From NCBI GenBank assembly GCA_037953625.1, contig CM075651.1, forward strand, positions 67,814,501 through 67,878,500: a stretch of 64,000 nucleotides of DNA, in the 5' to 3' direction. This DNA comes from Crotalaria pallida. Its lineage: Eukaryota; Streptophyta; Magnoliopsida; Fabales; Fabaceae. The position numbers and the translations under genes are program-made. Positions 35,287 through 46,282 of this stretch are shown piece after piece. Under the pieces are notes generated by a model. That model was not told the DNA's origin. It did not search any database and saw nothing but the letters and a program-made list of their open reading frames with translations. Every line of letters begins with the position of its first letter. Position 1 is the first letter of the stretch.

Positions 35287-38200
35287 CCCAAGGCCTTAGT
35301 TCATTTCCAACCATTTCATTCACATTTCCATTTCATTTCCTAAACACTTGTTCTAATAGTTCCCTTAAGCTCTTAGAGAGAGAGAGATAGAGAGAGAGTG
35401 AGGCCGAGAAGCTTAGAGAGGAAGAAGGAAGGAGATCAAGACCAAAAACCTAGGCTTTTCTTGGAGATCAAGTGAAGAAGGTTGTAGATCATCTCTTTTT
35501 CTTAGTGTATTTCGAATATCTTAGGAGTATTAGAGTTGGTTCTATTTTTCTAAGTCTTGTAAGGTCTCTTTGTTGTTGCATGTTAATTTTTCTAGTAGAT
35601 CTATGCTTGCATGTAATTTCTAAGCCTTGATCTTGAGTTTTCAAGAGCCAAACAAGCTTGTATAACCTTAAACCATGGACTTTATGATTCGGCCATGACT
35701 AGGAAACTAGGTCATGATGATTTTTATTTTGATCTAAGTTCATTCATGTTAGTTTTATGTTTAAGAAAGTATTTGAGTGGTTGAAATGCTTTGATTTGGT
35801 TTTGATTTTGATAAAGCTTTGATCTTTGGTTTTTATCTTTAAAAAGCTTTGATCTTTGCTTCAATATTTAAAAAGTTTTGATCTTAAAGCTTGCATGTTA
35901 TTCTTGAACCAAAAAGTCTTAATCTTTGTGTTTGCATGTCACGGTTTTAGTAATAAAGTAAAGGAAATCAACTTTTGAAAAATGGTTTTGTTTTGATCTA
36001 AGTTTATTGTTGTTGCATGTTAAAGATTTGAGCTTTTCTTTTGATTTTTGGGTATGGAATATTCGGCCAAAGCTTTGAACAAAAAGATCATGATTTGTTT
36101 TCCATAAAAAGGTACTTGCATGTGGTTTTCTTCTTGATTCAAATATTTTTAAGTGCATGCAAGGAAAATGAAAATGAAAATTTGGTTTGAAGAAGAAAAG
36201 AGGTCACGATTTTATGTTTGAAAAGAGATTGGTATTTTTAAAACCATGTGTTTAGAAGTGCATGATTTGATTTGGTATTTTAAGGTTTGCATGTTTGAAA
36301 AAGTGCATCAAAAACCTTGTTTTGCCATGATGATGATTCGGCCCAGACTAGGTTTAGTAGGCTAGATTCTTTTCCATGTGAATTGACTTGATGTAATGAG
36401 TGTGTTTTGTGATTTAATTTTAAGAGAAATTATTTAAATTGTGTTGTGGTGATTTTCTTTTCAATTCGGTTTTGTGAAAGAAAATGAATGAGTGAATTTG
36501 ATTATGTCAAAAAGTATTTTAATGGTTTTGATTTATAACTCTTTGCTGTCCAAGATTTAATTATAAATTATTTCAATTTTAAAAGTGTTTTTGATTGATG
36601 AAAAATGTGAATTTCAAATGCTATTTGAAATAACAAAAGTTGGAATGAAAAATATTGATTTTTCGGAGTTTTAAGAAATAAAGAGGGTGGCTGGACTTAT
36701 TTCATACAGCCACATAAATCAATTATTTAATTTATATTAATATGAGTTTTCAAATGATTTTGAAAGATTTCATGTACAAGAAAAGATTGTGATTTGTTTT
36801 GATTGTGTTTTGAAGAAAAGAATAAAGAAAAATAAAGGATTCTCTATTTCAAGTAAATAGAACAAGTGATGATTTTTAATTGAAATAGATTTTTGACAAA
36901 AGCGTATTTCATTATGAGGTATTCTCTAGACGTTGGGAACGAATTGCAAGGAGAAGCTAGAGACTTCCGAGGACAGAGCGTTTCGTTCGTTGGGATAAGA
37001 GGTGAGTGAGAGTGCGGTGATCCCGTAACATGGTTGCTCGGATTGTGATGAAATGAGGCTTACGTGATGTATTATGTGCTATATGTTTATCTGTCTTATT
37101 AAATTTGATGCATGCTTATTTCTGTTATGTATTGGTTCTTTAGTGATTATACTGTTGAATATATCATCTGCTGTCTGGAAAATCTGAATGTTGTGATATA
37201 TGATAATGGGAATCATGAGAAAGAGTAAGACTTGAGGATAAGTGGAAAAGTGATAAGTGATGAGATCCAAGAATGTTTCATGGAGCAAATGATGTACCCG
37301 ACATGGAGATCGTGTTCGTGGAGATGAGATCGTGCTGACGGATTCAAGATGGAGGATGATTGTCAAGTGGCTATTGAAAAGGATCGAGAGGATGCAAGAG
37401 AGCTATGAGAATTCCTACAGGAATGGTTTGATGGAATTGTTGCCAACTGGCTAGTGAAAGTGAAAGAGATATGTGAATATTGTGGGGAACCGATATAACC
37501 CTTAGCGGTCAGGACTTGTCGAAGGGATGAATTAAGGGCAAGCTGACCTTAGGTTAATTAAAAGAATTAAAAGACTTTAAAAGAAATTAAAAGACTTTAA
37601 CATAAGCGGTGAGGTATGAGAGTGCGAAGTAGTGGAGAGGAAGATACCATGGGTATCTGCGGATACTCAGGTGGAGATTGCATGAGGGGAGGGCAAGGAC
37701 GGTAAACGTCAAGAAGCCTGGAGTATATTTCTAGGCGGAACGAATCCCACATGCGGCATACGAACGTGGTAGGGACTGGGTCCTAAGCCGTGGTAAGTTC
37801 TGCACAGCTAACTAGAAATGATACTGTCACCCCCTTGATTGCAAGTCTAGAGCAGTGAGAGGGACTGGAACGGGGCATTGTGATTTGCCACTGTACCCGA
37901 GTTTTTCTACAGTGAGCCTTGATTAAATGATATTATATGAATTGAAATGAAATTATTTGAGGCTGTACCTGAGATTTCTGCAGTTCTCCTGGCTTGGAGC
38001 CAAGTGTTGAGACAACTGTCGTGCCCGCGTGGTAAAGGTCCTGTACTCCTGTTAGCTTCCGACTAGGATTGGATGGAGACCGAGGAGATGTAGACGTGTG
38101 TGTTTTCCTCAGTGATGGTTTTTCCCCACCTCATTGAGGGAACCGATTATGATAAGACTTAAGATTAATAAAAGATTCAAAGAATGAAAGCATAAGTGAA

Positions 38201-38590
38201 ATTCCGAATGATTGAGATAGATTGTGAAAGAACCTGGATGTTCGAAAAGAGTGGTGATGCTAAGTGTGATGAGTTATGGTTATGAATAATATGATATGTT
38301 TTGCTTATATGTGATTTAAATGTTTATGTGTATAACATGTGTATTTATGTTAATAATGATAATGATCATATTGTACTACCTGCTTATACTATCCTGTTCT
38401 AGTTATCCATTCTGTTCTGTTTATCTTTTCTGCTCTAGTTATCTTGTCCTGTCCTATATATATATATGTCATCTGTCTTTCTTCTATTGAGTCTACCCTG
38501 AGACCTCACGGTCAACTCGTTAGTGTTCGGAACACTGACTCTCTCCTACCTGGTTGTCGTATTGGCATATGCCGGTATTGCAACAGGTAG

Positions 38591-38932
38591 ATGGCGTATC
38601 GTGTAGCAATCCACATGTGGCCTCTCCAGGGAGGAGCATGGGAGGTTGTTCCTGAAGGTTGGATTTGGAGAGGTGAAACTCGGTTGGAGATCGATGATCC
38701 AAGGCATATTCTGCGAGGAACGAGTCTGGACGTGCACGTAGGGCAGGTCACTCTTCGTGACTACCAGGATGGCGGACCGAGAGAGCATCACGAATATGAT
38801 GGCAATCCCGCACCGTTGGCTGCTGTGATTCCTCAACCAATGGAGGAGGAAGATGCTAGTGACTCTGGTCACGAAGCGGAGACGGACTCTAGCGAGGAAA
38901 TGGAGACGGATGCCAGTTCGGCTGAAGAGTGA
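38591..38932 (+). CDS. LTR-encoded small protein of LTR G
   Basis: This 113-codon ORF starts MAYRVAIHMWPLQGG, 5 bases after a splice-acceptor-like site (GCAACAG|GTAG). The N-terminal two thirds are rich in Trp, Arg and Val (EVVPEGWIWRGETRLEIDD); the C-terminal third is acidic (PMEEEDASDSG, then EEMETDASSAEE). The layout (short Met-x2-Arg start, Met-x-Pro-Leu, acidic tail, position about 390 bases before the LTR end) parallels the ORFs in LTRs H and C, but sequence identity is low. Function is unknown. It may be a distant member of the same family or an unrelated ORF. Confidence 0.5.
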   Translation: MAYRVAIHMWPLQGGAWEVVPEGWIWRGETRLEIDDPRHILRGTSLDVHVGQVTLRDYQDGGPREHHEYDGNPAPLAAVIPQPMEEEDASDSGHEAETDSSEEMETDASSAEE

Positions 38933-39324
38933 TGTCCGACGTTCTGTGTCTAGATGTTCTAGTGTGTCTAGGATCTAAGTTCCCAATCAAGGATTACTTT
39001 GTGAAGTACCATGGATGTAATTCAGCTACTTTTTAAAATATGGTTATGTAATCTTTTTGTAACTATGAACTATTTTTGGAAAACTCTTGGATATGAGATT
39101 CCAATGCTTATGACTTATGTTTCAATATAATGAGAATGATGTTATGATATGTTGGTGATGTTTTGGTTACGAGAATTTTCGAAAGTGACAACTCGATTTT
39201 CAAGTAAGTGATGATAGCATTTAATGAACTCATGTTTTATTTAAAAAAAAGGCCTCATTTTTACAACAATTTAATAATAAATCGGTTATGGTTTTGGAAG
39301 TGAAAATCGGGCTGTTACAACAAA

Positions 39325-40387
39325 GCTGACCATTTAGCAAGTAATTACCTTGCACCAGATCAGAAGTTCGGCATGCCTCCACACCACTAAGTGTGAAAAC
39401 TCTTCCTTGAACCATAGGTCTATCAACTGCCCCTCTTGAATTAGCTTTGACCGGTTCCTTGCAGTCTCTCGCAAAGTGTCTCGGCTTCCCACAGTTGAAA
39501 CAGCCACTTGTTCCCCAACAAAAACGGCCATAATGATGGCGCTTGCACTTGTCACAAAGTGGAGCCTCGCTCCGAAGGTTCCTTCCATCACTACCTCCAA
39601 CCTTTCCCTTGCCTTTCCCTTGGCGATCATACGAACCCTTGCCTCGGTTGTTGAAACCCTTACGCCTCTGAGGTCCATAATTCTGGTTGTCCTTACTTTC
39701 TGAGACTTGCGACTCTTCAGCTTTCTTGTCATCTTCATACATCCTACACATGTCCACAAGTGCAGGAAAGCTTTGGATCCGTTGGTAGCTGAAAATTGAC
39801 TTCAACTTGGGCCTCAAGCCTCTCTCAAACTTGATACACTTACTCCTTTCATCGGGGTTGTTCTGATAGTATGGAGAGTACTTCATCAACTCCTCGAACT
39901 TGGCCGCGTACTCACGCACACTCATGCTTCCTTGTTTCAGCTGCAAAAACTCCACCTCCTTCTTTCTCCTCAAATCCTTAGGGAAGTATTTATTGAGAAA
40001 CTTCTCCATAAATACACCCCAATTCACATCCCTTCCTTCATAGTGTAGGAGCTGAACCGTGTGATTCCACCAGTTCTCAGCTTCATCCTCTAGCATGTAG
40101 ACTGCATATGCTACTTTCTGAGCTTCCGTGCAATCCAAAGTTCTCAAAATCTTGTCCATGGTATGAATCCACTTATTGGCCTCCTCAGGTTTAAATCCTC
40201 CTTCGAATTTGGGTGGATTACAACTCCTAAAATCTGCCAGACTCTTCGCCTCGGCGTTGCCCACATTACACTGGTGAGGGGGATTAACCGGTTGAGGTGG
40301 TTGCTGAGATTGATGCTGCATGGACTCCAACACCGCAGTAATCCTTTCTAACATCGCATTGGTGTGATTTTGGTTTCTAGTTGCCAT
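39325..40387 (-). pseudogene. Element C gag
   Basis: The ORF starts MATRNQNHTNAMLERI and carries the gag core (NKWIHTMDKILRTLDC, WGVFMEKFLNKYFP, VREYAAKFEELMKY), a basic Lys/Gly-rich stretch, and the zinc knuckle CFNCGKPRHFARDC. It is open up to the ACAAA target duplication, where LTR G interrupts it; the last codons of the apparent ORF (to 39230) are G sequence. It resembles element A's gag and lies 230 bases after the primer-binding site. Confidence 0.9.
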
Positions 40388-40619
40388 AATAGACTTGCGC
40401 TATGGACTTATGGTCACATATGTTGAACTAAAGAAACATTCATCACAACACCTATACTAAGGTCTTAACTAAAACCTCAAACAAAACATTCAATTGTATC
40501 CAATGCTCAGACCAAGCAAGATACTAGCATTCAAAACAATAAATTTGCCCTGTGGATACCTGCCTGATGTTGATGGCTACCTTTCTGGAACTACGTCAAC
40601 TACTACAGGATCTGACTTT

Positions 40620-40632
40620 TGCTCTGATACCA
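40620..40632 (-). other. Primer-binding site of element C (initiator-Met tRNA)
   Basis: The minus strand reads TGGTATCAGAGCA, 5 bases after the LTR end (TGTCACA). Confidence 0.85.
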
Positions 40633-40637
40633 CTCAG

Positions 40638-43600
40638 TGTGACACCCTTCTCACTATCCAGTAATTAATATACTAAATATACTAATAACAGGAAAGATAT
40701 GGACTTGTTAGCGTTTAGAAAATGTGGAAATAAAATTTTTCCTTTAAGGCGGGTGCACAAACCAAAACATGGAACTCTTGGAGAGAATAACTTGTATCGT
40801 TCTCAACATTGTATTGAATTCGGCAGTTAATAAAATCTTTTCATAACTTCTGATAGCATCGATACTTTTGAAAAGATATTTTCACAGTAAAATTAGGCGA
40901 TACTATCCATTTGTTTCTTTCGCAGAACTGATACCATTTTCAAATCTCGTAGCCGAATTCTTTAAATCAAATTAAATCAGAGTAAGCGGAAACAGTGGAA
41001 CTATGCATAATTATAAGATAAACATATTTTGCATATATATATAAAAGTAAGTCATAGAGTACATAGTTCCAAGATCAGATCTCCAAGATCCAAATACAAG
41101 TCCATAACAGATCTATATCAATATAAAACCATAGCCCTAGAGCTCTCAAAAGCATATCTACAAAATATACATATCAAAATAGGAACTCTAGAGGTGGTCA
41201 CATAGATCTGGCAGCAGCAGTAGTAGTAGTGATAGTAGTAGCAGTCTCCAGGTAGCAAAACTAAACATCATCATCAACAGCAGCAGCAGCAGTATCTCCT
41301 CCACAGCATCCCCACATCGGATCCGCTGATCCTCATCATGTACCATACGCACATACCTAGGGATCATCGTCCCTCCACTGACTCCCGGTAGAATGAACGA
41401 CTGGCTCGCCTCCGCTCTCGCCCTCCACGGGGTCCTCCTCGATCTCATCCGATGGAGTAGGTACCCTACCATTGGGTACCGGGTCAGGAGAAGATGAGAC
41501 CCTAACTGGGCTCCTCGGATCAGAAGGGGGAGTCTCCTCGCGGACGACTCTTGAAGAAAAAGGGTGTGAGCGGGTAGGTCAAAAACGAAAGTTGTGATAA
41601 GAGCGAGCTGGTCGTGTGGGAGGTGGTCCATGATATGTGTAAAAAGGGGGTACGTGCATAGTGTATATGATGGGAATCCTAAACCTACGAGGACGAAATC
41701 GAATCAGCGGGTTCGGGTGGTAGAAGGTAACCTCTACCTCTCCCTCGAACACCGCGCGATGGTCCTCATAGATCCATGTGCCACTAGGAAGTGGTCGGAT
41801 CTCGATGCAAGCGATGTAACGTGACATCACCTACAAGGGCATAGGGGTAAGCATTTCTACACACATAATCAATAGAGCATAAATGTATGTACAATATGAA
41901 GGTATAAACATGCAACAATAAACAACAATCACATTTAGCATTTAGCAGATATAAGATGCAAGTAAGATGCTCATACTTATTTTATTTATCAACCATAGTT
42001 TAAATGCGTGGCATGATGTATGAACTTAGCTCTCAAGCCTATCTCCATCATTCTATGTCACTCTCTGACGTTCATCCTTTACTTCGTCCAGCACTCAACA
42101 GTGTGTTGTACTCCTAGGTGTACAACATTCGTACATTCACCAAGAATGTACACGACAAGCTTGGAATCCGTGCCACCCGAGCACGTCCCGTCATCCAAAC
42201 GCCCGTCATCCAAACGGTATAACCATATCGGCATCTCACTAAGCCGACCACGTCGTCAACCATTACGTGTCATCAAGCGAGCCGTCAATTGGCACTCCCA
42301 AAGGCCCTCCACATGTTACCAAAACATGATAAACGATCTATCAACCAGACTCCAAAATGAATGCATTATTTGAACTTAAAGGAATTGATTGGTGGTTTTC
42401 CTTTTTAATAATTCCCGATGTGCCACCCGAGCAACGTCTCGTTGTTCAAACGAAAATTTACCATATCATCAATCAATTTCCTTTAAGTCTTAGATCACTT
42501 GGATTATTTTCATTTAAGTATTAATCAATGATTCAGAATTAAAAATGGTATTTTTAATATTCTGGGTAAAATACTCGAGTGTTCCTCAGAATACTCGAGT
42601 GTTCTTCAGTTATTTCCAGATTACTCGAGTAATTCTCAGTTACTCGAGTTGTTCATGTCTTTCTGAGGATTTGGGTTTCAGATTCATAAAAATATTCTGG
42701 GTAAGCCCTTAGAGCCTCTTGGTGGCTCTCTAATGAAAATCATGGAATTTAAACTCTATCTAATGAATAGAAAGACTTCCCCTTACCTTACAGACGTGAA
42801 TCAACAGGGAAATTGAAAGGAATAGCTCCACAACACCAAGAATCACTTCAAGCACCACATGCAAGACAATTTTGAGTGGAGTACCAAGATTGAATTGGTT
42901 GACATATGAAATAGAGATAGAAATTGGGGAAATTAGTATTTCTAAACTCTATGCAACCTCTACTAACTATAGAAACTAAATTGAGACTCAGAGAACTCAT
43001 GAGCTTACCAAAATCAAGAATCCAAGTAAGCTCCAGAACAAGGTTTGACAGCAACAAGCTCCACTTCCAAGCTTCAATTCTTCCTTCACACTCACTCTCA
43101 GCTCACGAATTTGGTGTCTATACAAAGCTCGAGATGTGAGCTTTGTATTGGTGTATGGTTTGTGATTTGAATCAGAACACAGAGGGAGAATCGAAGAGAA
43201 CGATTCAAGAACCCTAACCTAAGAAACAAATCCGAATTTTACCAAAATTCCTCAACAACTCGGTTTAGATAGTTTAAATAGACAAGAAGGAAGTTCATGC
43301 ATGGCGACACGACGCCATTGATGTGTTGAGAAGAGAGTATTCGTGTCATTGGGAGGGAATCGTTGGTGGTGACTCACCAAACGCACTAACTCGTGCAACT
43401 TTGTCCAGAATACTCGAGTAGTCGAGAAAATACTCGAGTGTTTTGACCAGTTTTTGAAAAATAATAATTTTATTTACTTTCCCTCCAAAACCTTTCCTAT
43501 AATTGCTTCTAGGTCCCTACTCAGGGACTAATGTGCAAAAATATTTATTTCATGCATAATCATACTTAATAAATAAATTCCCACACATTTCCTAAATACA

Positions 43601-43703
43601 TAACACAGAATTTTAATCAAGGATTAAAACAGAAATAATTAATTATTATAAATTTTATAATTAACATTTCGTTAATCAGGGATTAAAATTTTGGGGTGTT
43701 ACA
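40638..43703 (-). repeat. Element C 5' LTR
   Basis: 3066 bp, TGTAACACCCC...GGGTGTCACA on the minus strand. Compared with the 3' LTR it lacks about 520 bases near 42692-42704; the junction holds a short filler (attctgggtaa) that also occurs about 140 bases away. It carries the LTR-encoded ORF at 41357-41827. Confidence 0.88.
41357..41827 (-). pseudogene. LTR-encoded protein of element C (one internal stop)
   Basis: The frame starts at ATG 41827-41825, 3 bases after a splice-acceptor-like TTGTAG (AG at 41832-41831). The first 82 codons hold the conserved domain: EIRPLPSGTWIYEDHRAVF, then EVEV, FYHPNP, RPRRFRIP and YTMHVPP. A TGA at 41581-41579 interrupts it; the same frame then runs 73 more codons through a Ser/Pro/Arg stretch into an acidic part (DEIEEDPVEGESGGEP) and ends with HSTGSQWRDDDP. 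The H LTR protein has the same domain and the same STGSQW end, so the two halves belong together. Total 156 codons against 161 in H. Function unknown. Confidence 0.75.
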
Positions 43704-44001
43704 TAAGTCGCACGATTTAATGGCGTGTGCAGCGGTAAGACGCCCTGGATTGGTGCGCGGTGGTGGGTTCGCAAAGCCATTAAAAAGAAAAAATAATAAG
43801 ATGTCGAAAGTTAACGAAAATGAGAATAGTTGAATAATAAGAGTCGGGTAAGAACAAGAGATCGAGAACAAGATTGGAATTGCCTTGTACTTTATGTGGT
43901 TATCTGCTGTATTGTATATGACTTAGTTATTATTATATCTATTTAGATTTCATTCGCTAAGTTATGTGTAATACTCACCTCTTAACTGTTTTGAGACAGG
44001 T

Positions 44002-44064
44002 TCAGAGCTTGAGCTTGCACAACCCCCGATCGAGCAGGAGTACTCTCCCTCACAGGGAGAGTAG
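44002..44064 (+). CDS. Conserved LTR peptide frame in I (no ATG)
   Basis: Directly after GAGACAG|GT the frame reads SELELAQPPIEQEYSPSQGE and stops at TAG. The D LTR has nearly the same peptide with an ATG in place of the first Ser codon. Here no start codon is present, so translation would need an upstream exon, or this copy has lost its start. 10 of the 60 shared bases differ from the D version. Confidence 0.4.
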   Translation, partial: SELELAQPPIEQEYSPSQGE

Positions 44065-44406
44065 ATAGTTGTTGTTCAGGACTCGTTGTGGTGTTGCTTC
44101 TTTTTGGGTTTTGAGTCTTGTGTTTATGATCCTATGTGAAATTTGTATTTATGTTTTGATATAGATATTTAGCAAGGTCGACCTAGGTTATGATCATCTG
44201 GGTTTGAGGTTTATATTTGGGAGATAGTTTATTTCCACAGACATGTATTGTTTATCTGCTGATGTATTGCCAGGATGCATGTTATGGCGTCATATCATGT
44301 GGCATGATAGAATTGGTTATGATGTGATATGATATGATATAGTTGATGATTGTCTGTTATTATCTAGAATGTTACTAACAGGTTAAACAGGAAAAGATAA
44401 ATTTTT

Positions 44407-44684
44407 GAGTAATTGGTCAGATTGGTCCCTGACTTTGTAGGCGTCAGTCAAGTTAGTCCCTAACTTTATCGAAATAGCAATTTAGTCTCTGAGATAGCAT
44501 TTTAATTCACATATGTCCTTGTCTTTATCTCAATTTAAAGAAAATACATCCCTACGATAGTGACGGCAAGGACTAACTTGATCGACGTTCTCCTATCTCA
44601 GGGACTAAATTGCTATATCGATAAAGTTAGGGACTAACTTGACCGATGCCTACAAAGTCAGGGACTAATCTGACCAATTACTCA
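44407..44684. mobile_element. Mutator-type MITE, 278 bp, TSD TAAATTTTT
   Basis: The ends are long inverted repeats (GAGTAATTGGTCAGATTGG on the left, the near-perfect complement on the right, extending about 75 bases with mismatches). It is flanked by TAAATTTTT (44398-44406 and 44685-44693). A 9-base duplication and long inverted repeats fit a Mutator-like MITE. It has no ORF. Confidence 0.8.
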
Positions 44685-44831
44685 TAAATTTTTGGAAAGT
44701 CCATAAAACAGAGTAAACTCCGCTGAATTTTTCCGGAGATATTTATAATAAGTTTATGTTTTAAAAAGAAGTTTTCTGGTTGCTATTTTTGTTTAAGAGT
44801 CTAATTATGGATTTAAAGTCGGGTTGTCACA

Positions 44832-45438
44832 TTAAGTGTATGAAGTTCAATTTTTGAGGATAACTTATTAGTTCTGAATTTTATTTTATGAGTGGTGATT
44901 TGATTTGATTTATTTATTTGATAAAATTTATAAAAAATTCCTAAATGCATAACTTTTTCATGTGTGATCCAAATAAAATGATTTTATAGTCAAAATGAAT
45001 ATATGAAAATGCAGAATTTATTTTTATGAGTGTGAGAACTTAATATTCTACTTTGTGAAAAATTTTATATTTTGATGATTTTATGAAAAACTTTAGTATT
45101 TTATTATTTTATTAAATTAAGGTATGATTTTAATACATTATTGTATGAGAAAAATTTTATTTTTCACCCATATATATTTATATTTCACGGTTTTGAGGGA
45201 AAGAAAGGGAAGAGAAAATTGTTCAAAGCTTCTCATGCAAGTTTCAATTTGAATTTCAAAAATACAATGATGAGTTTATCTTCCCAAGAAAAGCACTTTT
45301 TACTTTAACCCAACTACCCCCACAAACTAGGCAGTGGCTAACATGCGCATGGTTGAGTTTGCATTTTTCAGAGTGACAGTAACTTTGCCATGGTAAAAAC
45401 CAAAACTTTGCTGTAAAATTTTTTTTTTACACGACTGC
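44832..45438. other. AT-rich stretch, no feature recognised
   Basis: About 600 bases between LTR I and LTR H with no ORF, repeat or promoter that I can support. It is contiguous with 48641 onward once H is removed. Confidence 0.6.
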
Positions 45439-45796
45439 TGTGACGACCCAACTTTTATTCCAAAACTTAATATTCATTTTTAGAAAATTCGACCATTTTT
45501 TTTTTAAACTAAAAGTCAGTCATCATCCATTATCGAGTCTTTGCGGAAATTATAAAATCAATTATCATGAAAGAAACTATTCATATTATATTTCATAAAA
45601 AGGAAAGTACATTTCCATTACATCAAAACCATCAACACTAGGTTTAACTTAAGTACTCTAGGTCATTTCATTATATTACATATCTTACAACAAAATTTAT
45701 AATAACCTAGAGCAACTGGTTCGAAACTCAAAATATAAAATAGATAAGAGAAACCTGATGAGTCGCATTATCCACATTCCCACATCCCAACTCAAC

Positions 45797-46282
45797 TCAA
45801 TCATCAGTTCCCCACTGACTACCGGTTGAGTTGTCCATGAAATCATCATCAGCCACCGGATCGGCATCCTCCACTGGATCCTCATCCTCTATCGGATCCT
45901 CCTCCTCCTCCTCCTCTTCATGTGCCGGTTCAGATGGCACATATACCGGAGTCCGAGATCGGGCTCTAGTGGAAGGACGAGAGGGAGCAGGAACCTCCAA
46001 AATAATTCTTTCTTCAGAGGGTGATGGACTTGGTGGGAGGGTGCGTCTCGGAAAACGTCTTGGCGGTGGTGGTGGTGTTCCATGCTGAAACACAAAATTG
46101 GGCGGAATGTGCATAATGTACATCATTGGGATTCTCGTCCTACGCGGACGCATTCGGGACCATGGGTTCGGGTGACGGAAAATAACTTCCACGTCTCCCT
46201 CATAGATGGACCGATGATCCTCGAAGTTCCACTCCCCATTAGGGAGCGGCCTCATCTCCACGCAAAACATATTCCTGGCCAT
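45797..46282 (-). CDS. LTR-encoded protein of LTR H, intact, 161 aa
   Basis: It starts at ATG 46282-46280, 3 bases after a polypyrimidine-poor but canonical acceptor-like TTGTTGTAG. The N-terminal half is the conserved domain shared with element C: CVEMRPLPNGEWNFEDHRS, EGDVEV, RHPNP, MRPRRTRIPMMY and MHIPP. Then come a proline run, an Arg/Ser/Pro-rich linker (STRARSRTPVYVPSEP), an uninterrupted Glu/Asp block (about residues 118-150) and the end NSTGSQWGTDD. No signal peptide or membrane segment. Against C, more than half of the first 60 residues are identical and most changes are conservative (I/M, V/I, D/E). It sits near the 3' end of the LTR, so in a full element it would precede gag. Function unknown. 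Confidence 0.75.
   Translation of the reverse strand: MARNMFCVEMRPLPNGEWNFEDHRSIYEGDVEVIFRHPNPWSRMRPRRTRIPMMYIMHIPPNFVFQHGTPPPPPRRFPRRTLPPSPSPSEERIILEVPAPSRPSTRARSRTPVYVPSEPAHEEEEEEEDPIEDEDPVEDADPVADDDFMDNSTGSQWGTDD

Larger units (their letters stand above)
34712..39319 (+). mobile_element. Solo LTR G, 4.6 kb, TSD ACAAA
   Basis: It begins TGTAACACCCCGTC and ends CGGGCTGTTACA, flanked by the direct repeat ACAAA (34707-34711 and 39320-39324). No primer-binding site, polypurine tract or pol sequence is inside, so I read it as a solo LTR. A TATA box at 35279 and a purine-rich leader (AG repeats near 35380) fix the plus orientation. A small ORF lies near the 3' end (38591-38932). It sits between gag and protease of element C; its length plus one TSD copy (4613) is exactly what puts the two parts of C into different frames. 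Confidence 0.88.
28790..43703 (-). mobile_element. Element C, decayed Ty3/gypsy chromovirus-like element
   Basis: Minus-strand order: 5' LTR (43703-40638), primer-binding site, gag, [solo LTR G], protease, RT, RNase H, integrase, polypurine tract, 3' LTR (31396-28790, rest beyond element E and A). The proteins resemble those of element A closely. The frame has several stops and one frameshift. Its right border is at 43703, inside LTR I. Confidence 0.88.
43704..44831 (+). mobile_element. LTR I, right-hand fragment
   Basis: The fragment ends GGGTTGTCACA at 44831 and is cut on the left by element C. Plus orientation is inferred from a splice-acceptor-like site and a peptide frame (44002-44064) matching the equivalent place in the D LTR. 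It carries a 278 bp MITE. The left part would lie outside the window beyond nested elements C, E and A. Confidence 0.6.

Noticed and set aside
38512..38872. Minus-strand ORFs over the G LTR ORF
   Set aside because: They are opposite to the promoter and acceptor orientation and lack any relative elsewhere in the window.
41188..41631. 147-codon minus-strand ORF in the C LTR
   Set aside because: It is a different frame of the conserved LTR ORF; the frame shared with LTR H is the one at 41357-41827, and the Leu run here comes from CAG-type repeats.
45831..46088. 85-codon plus-strand ORF with Ser and Gly runs
   Set aside because: It is the antisense of the Glu/Asp-rich part of the H ORF.
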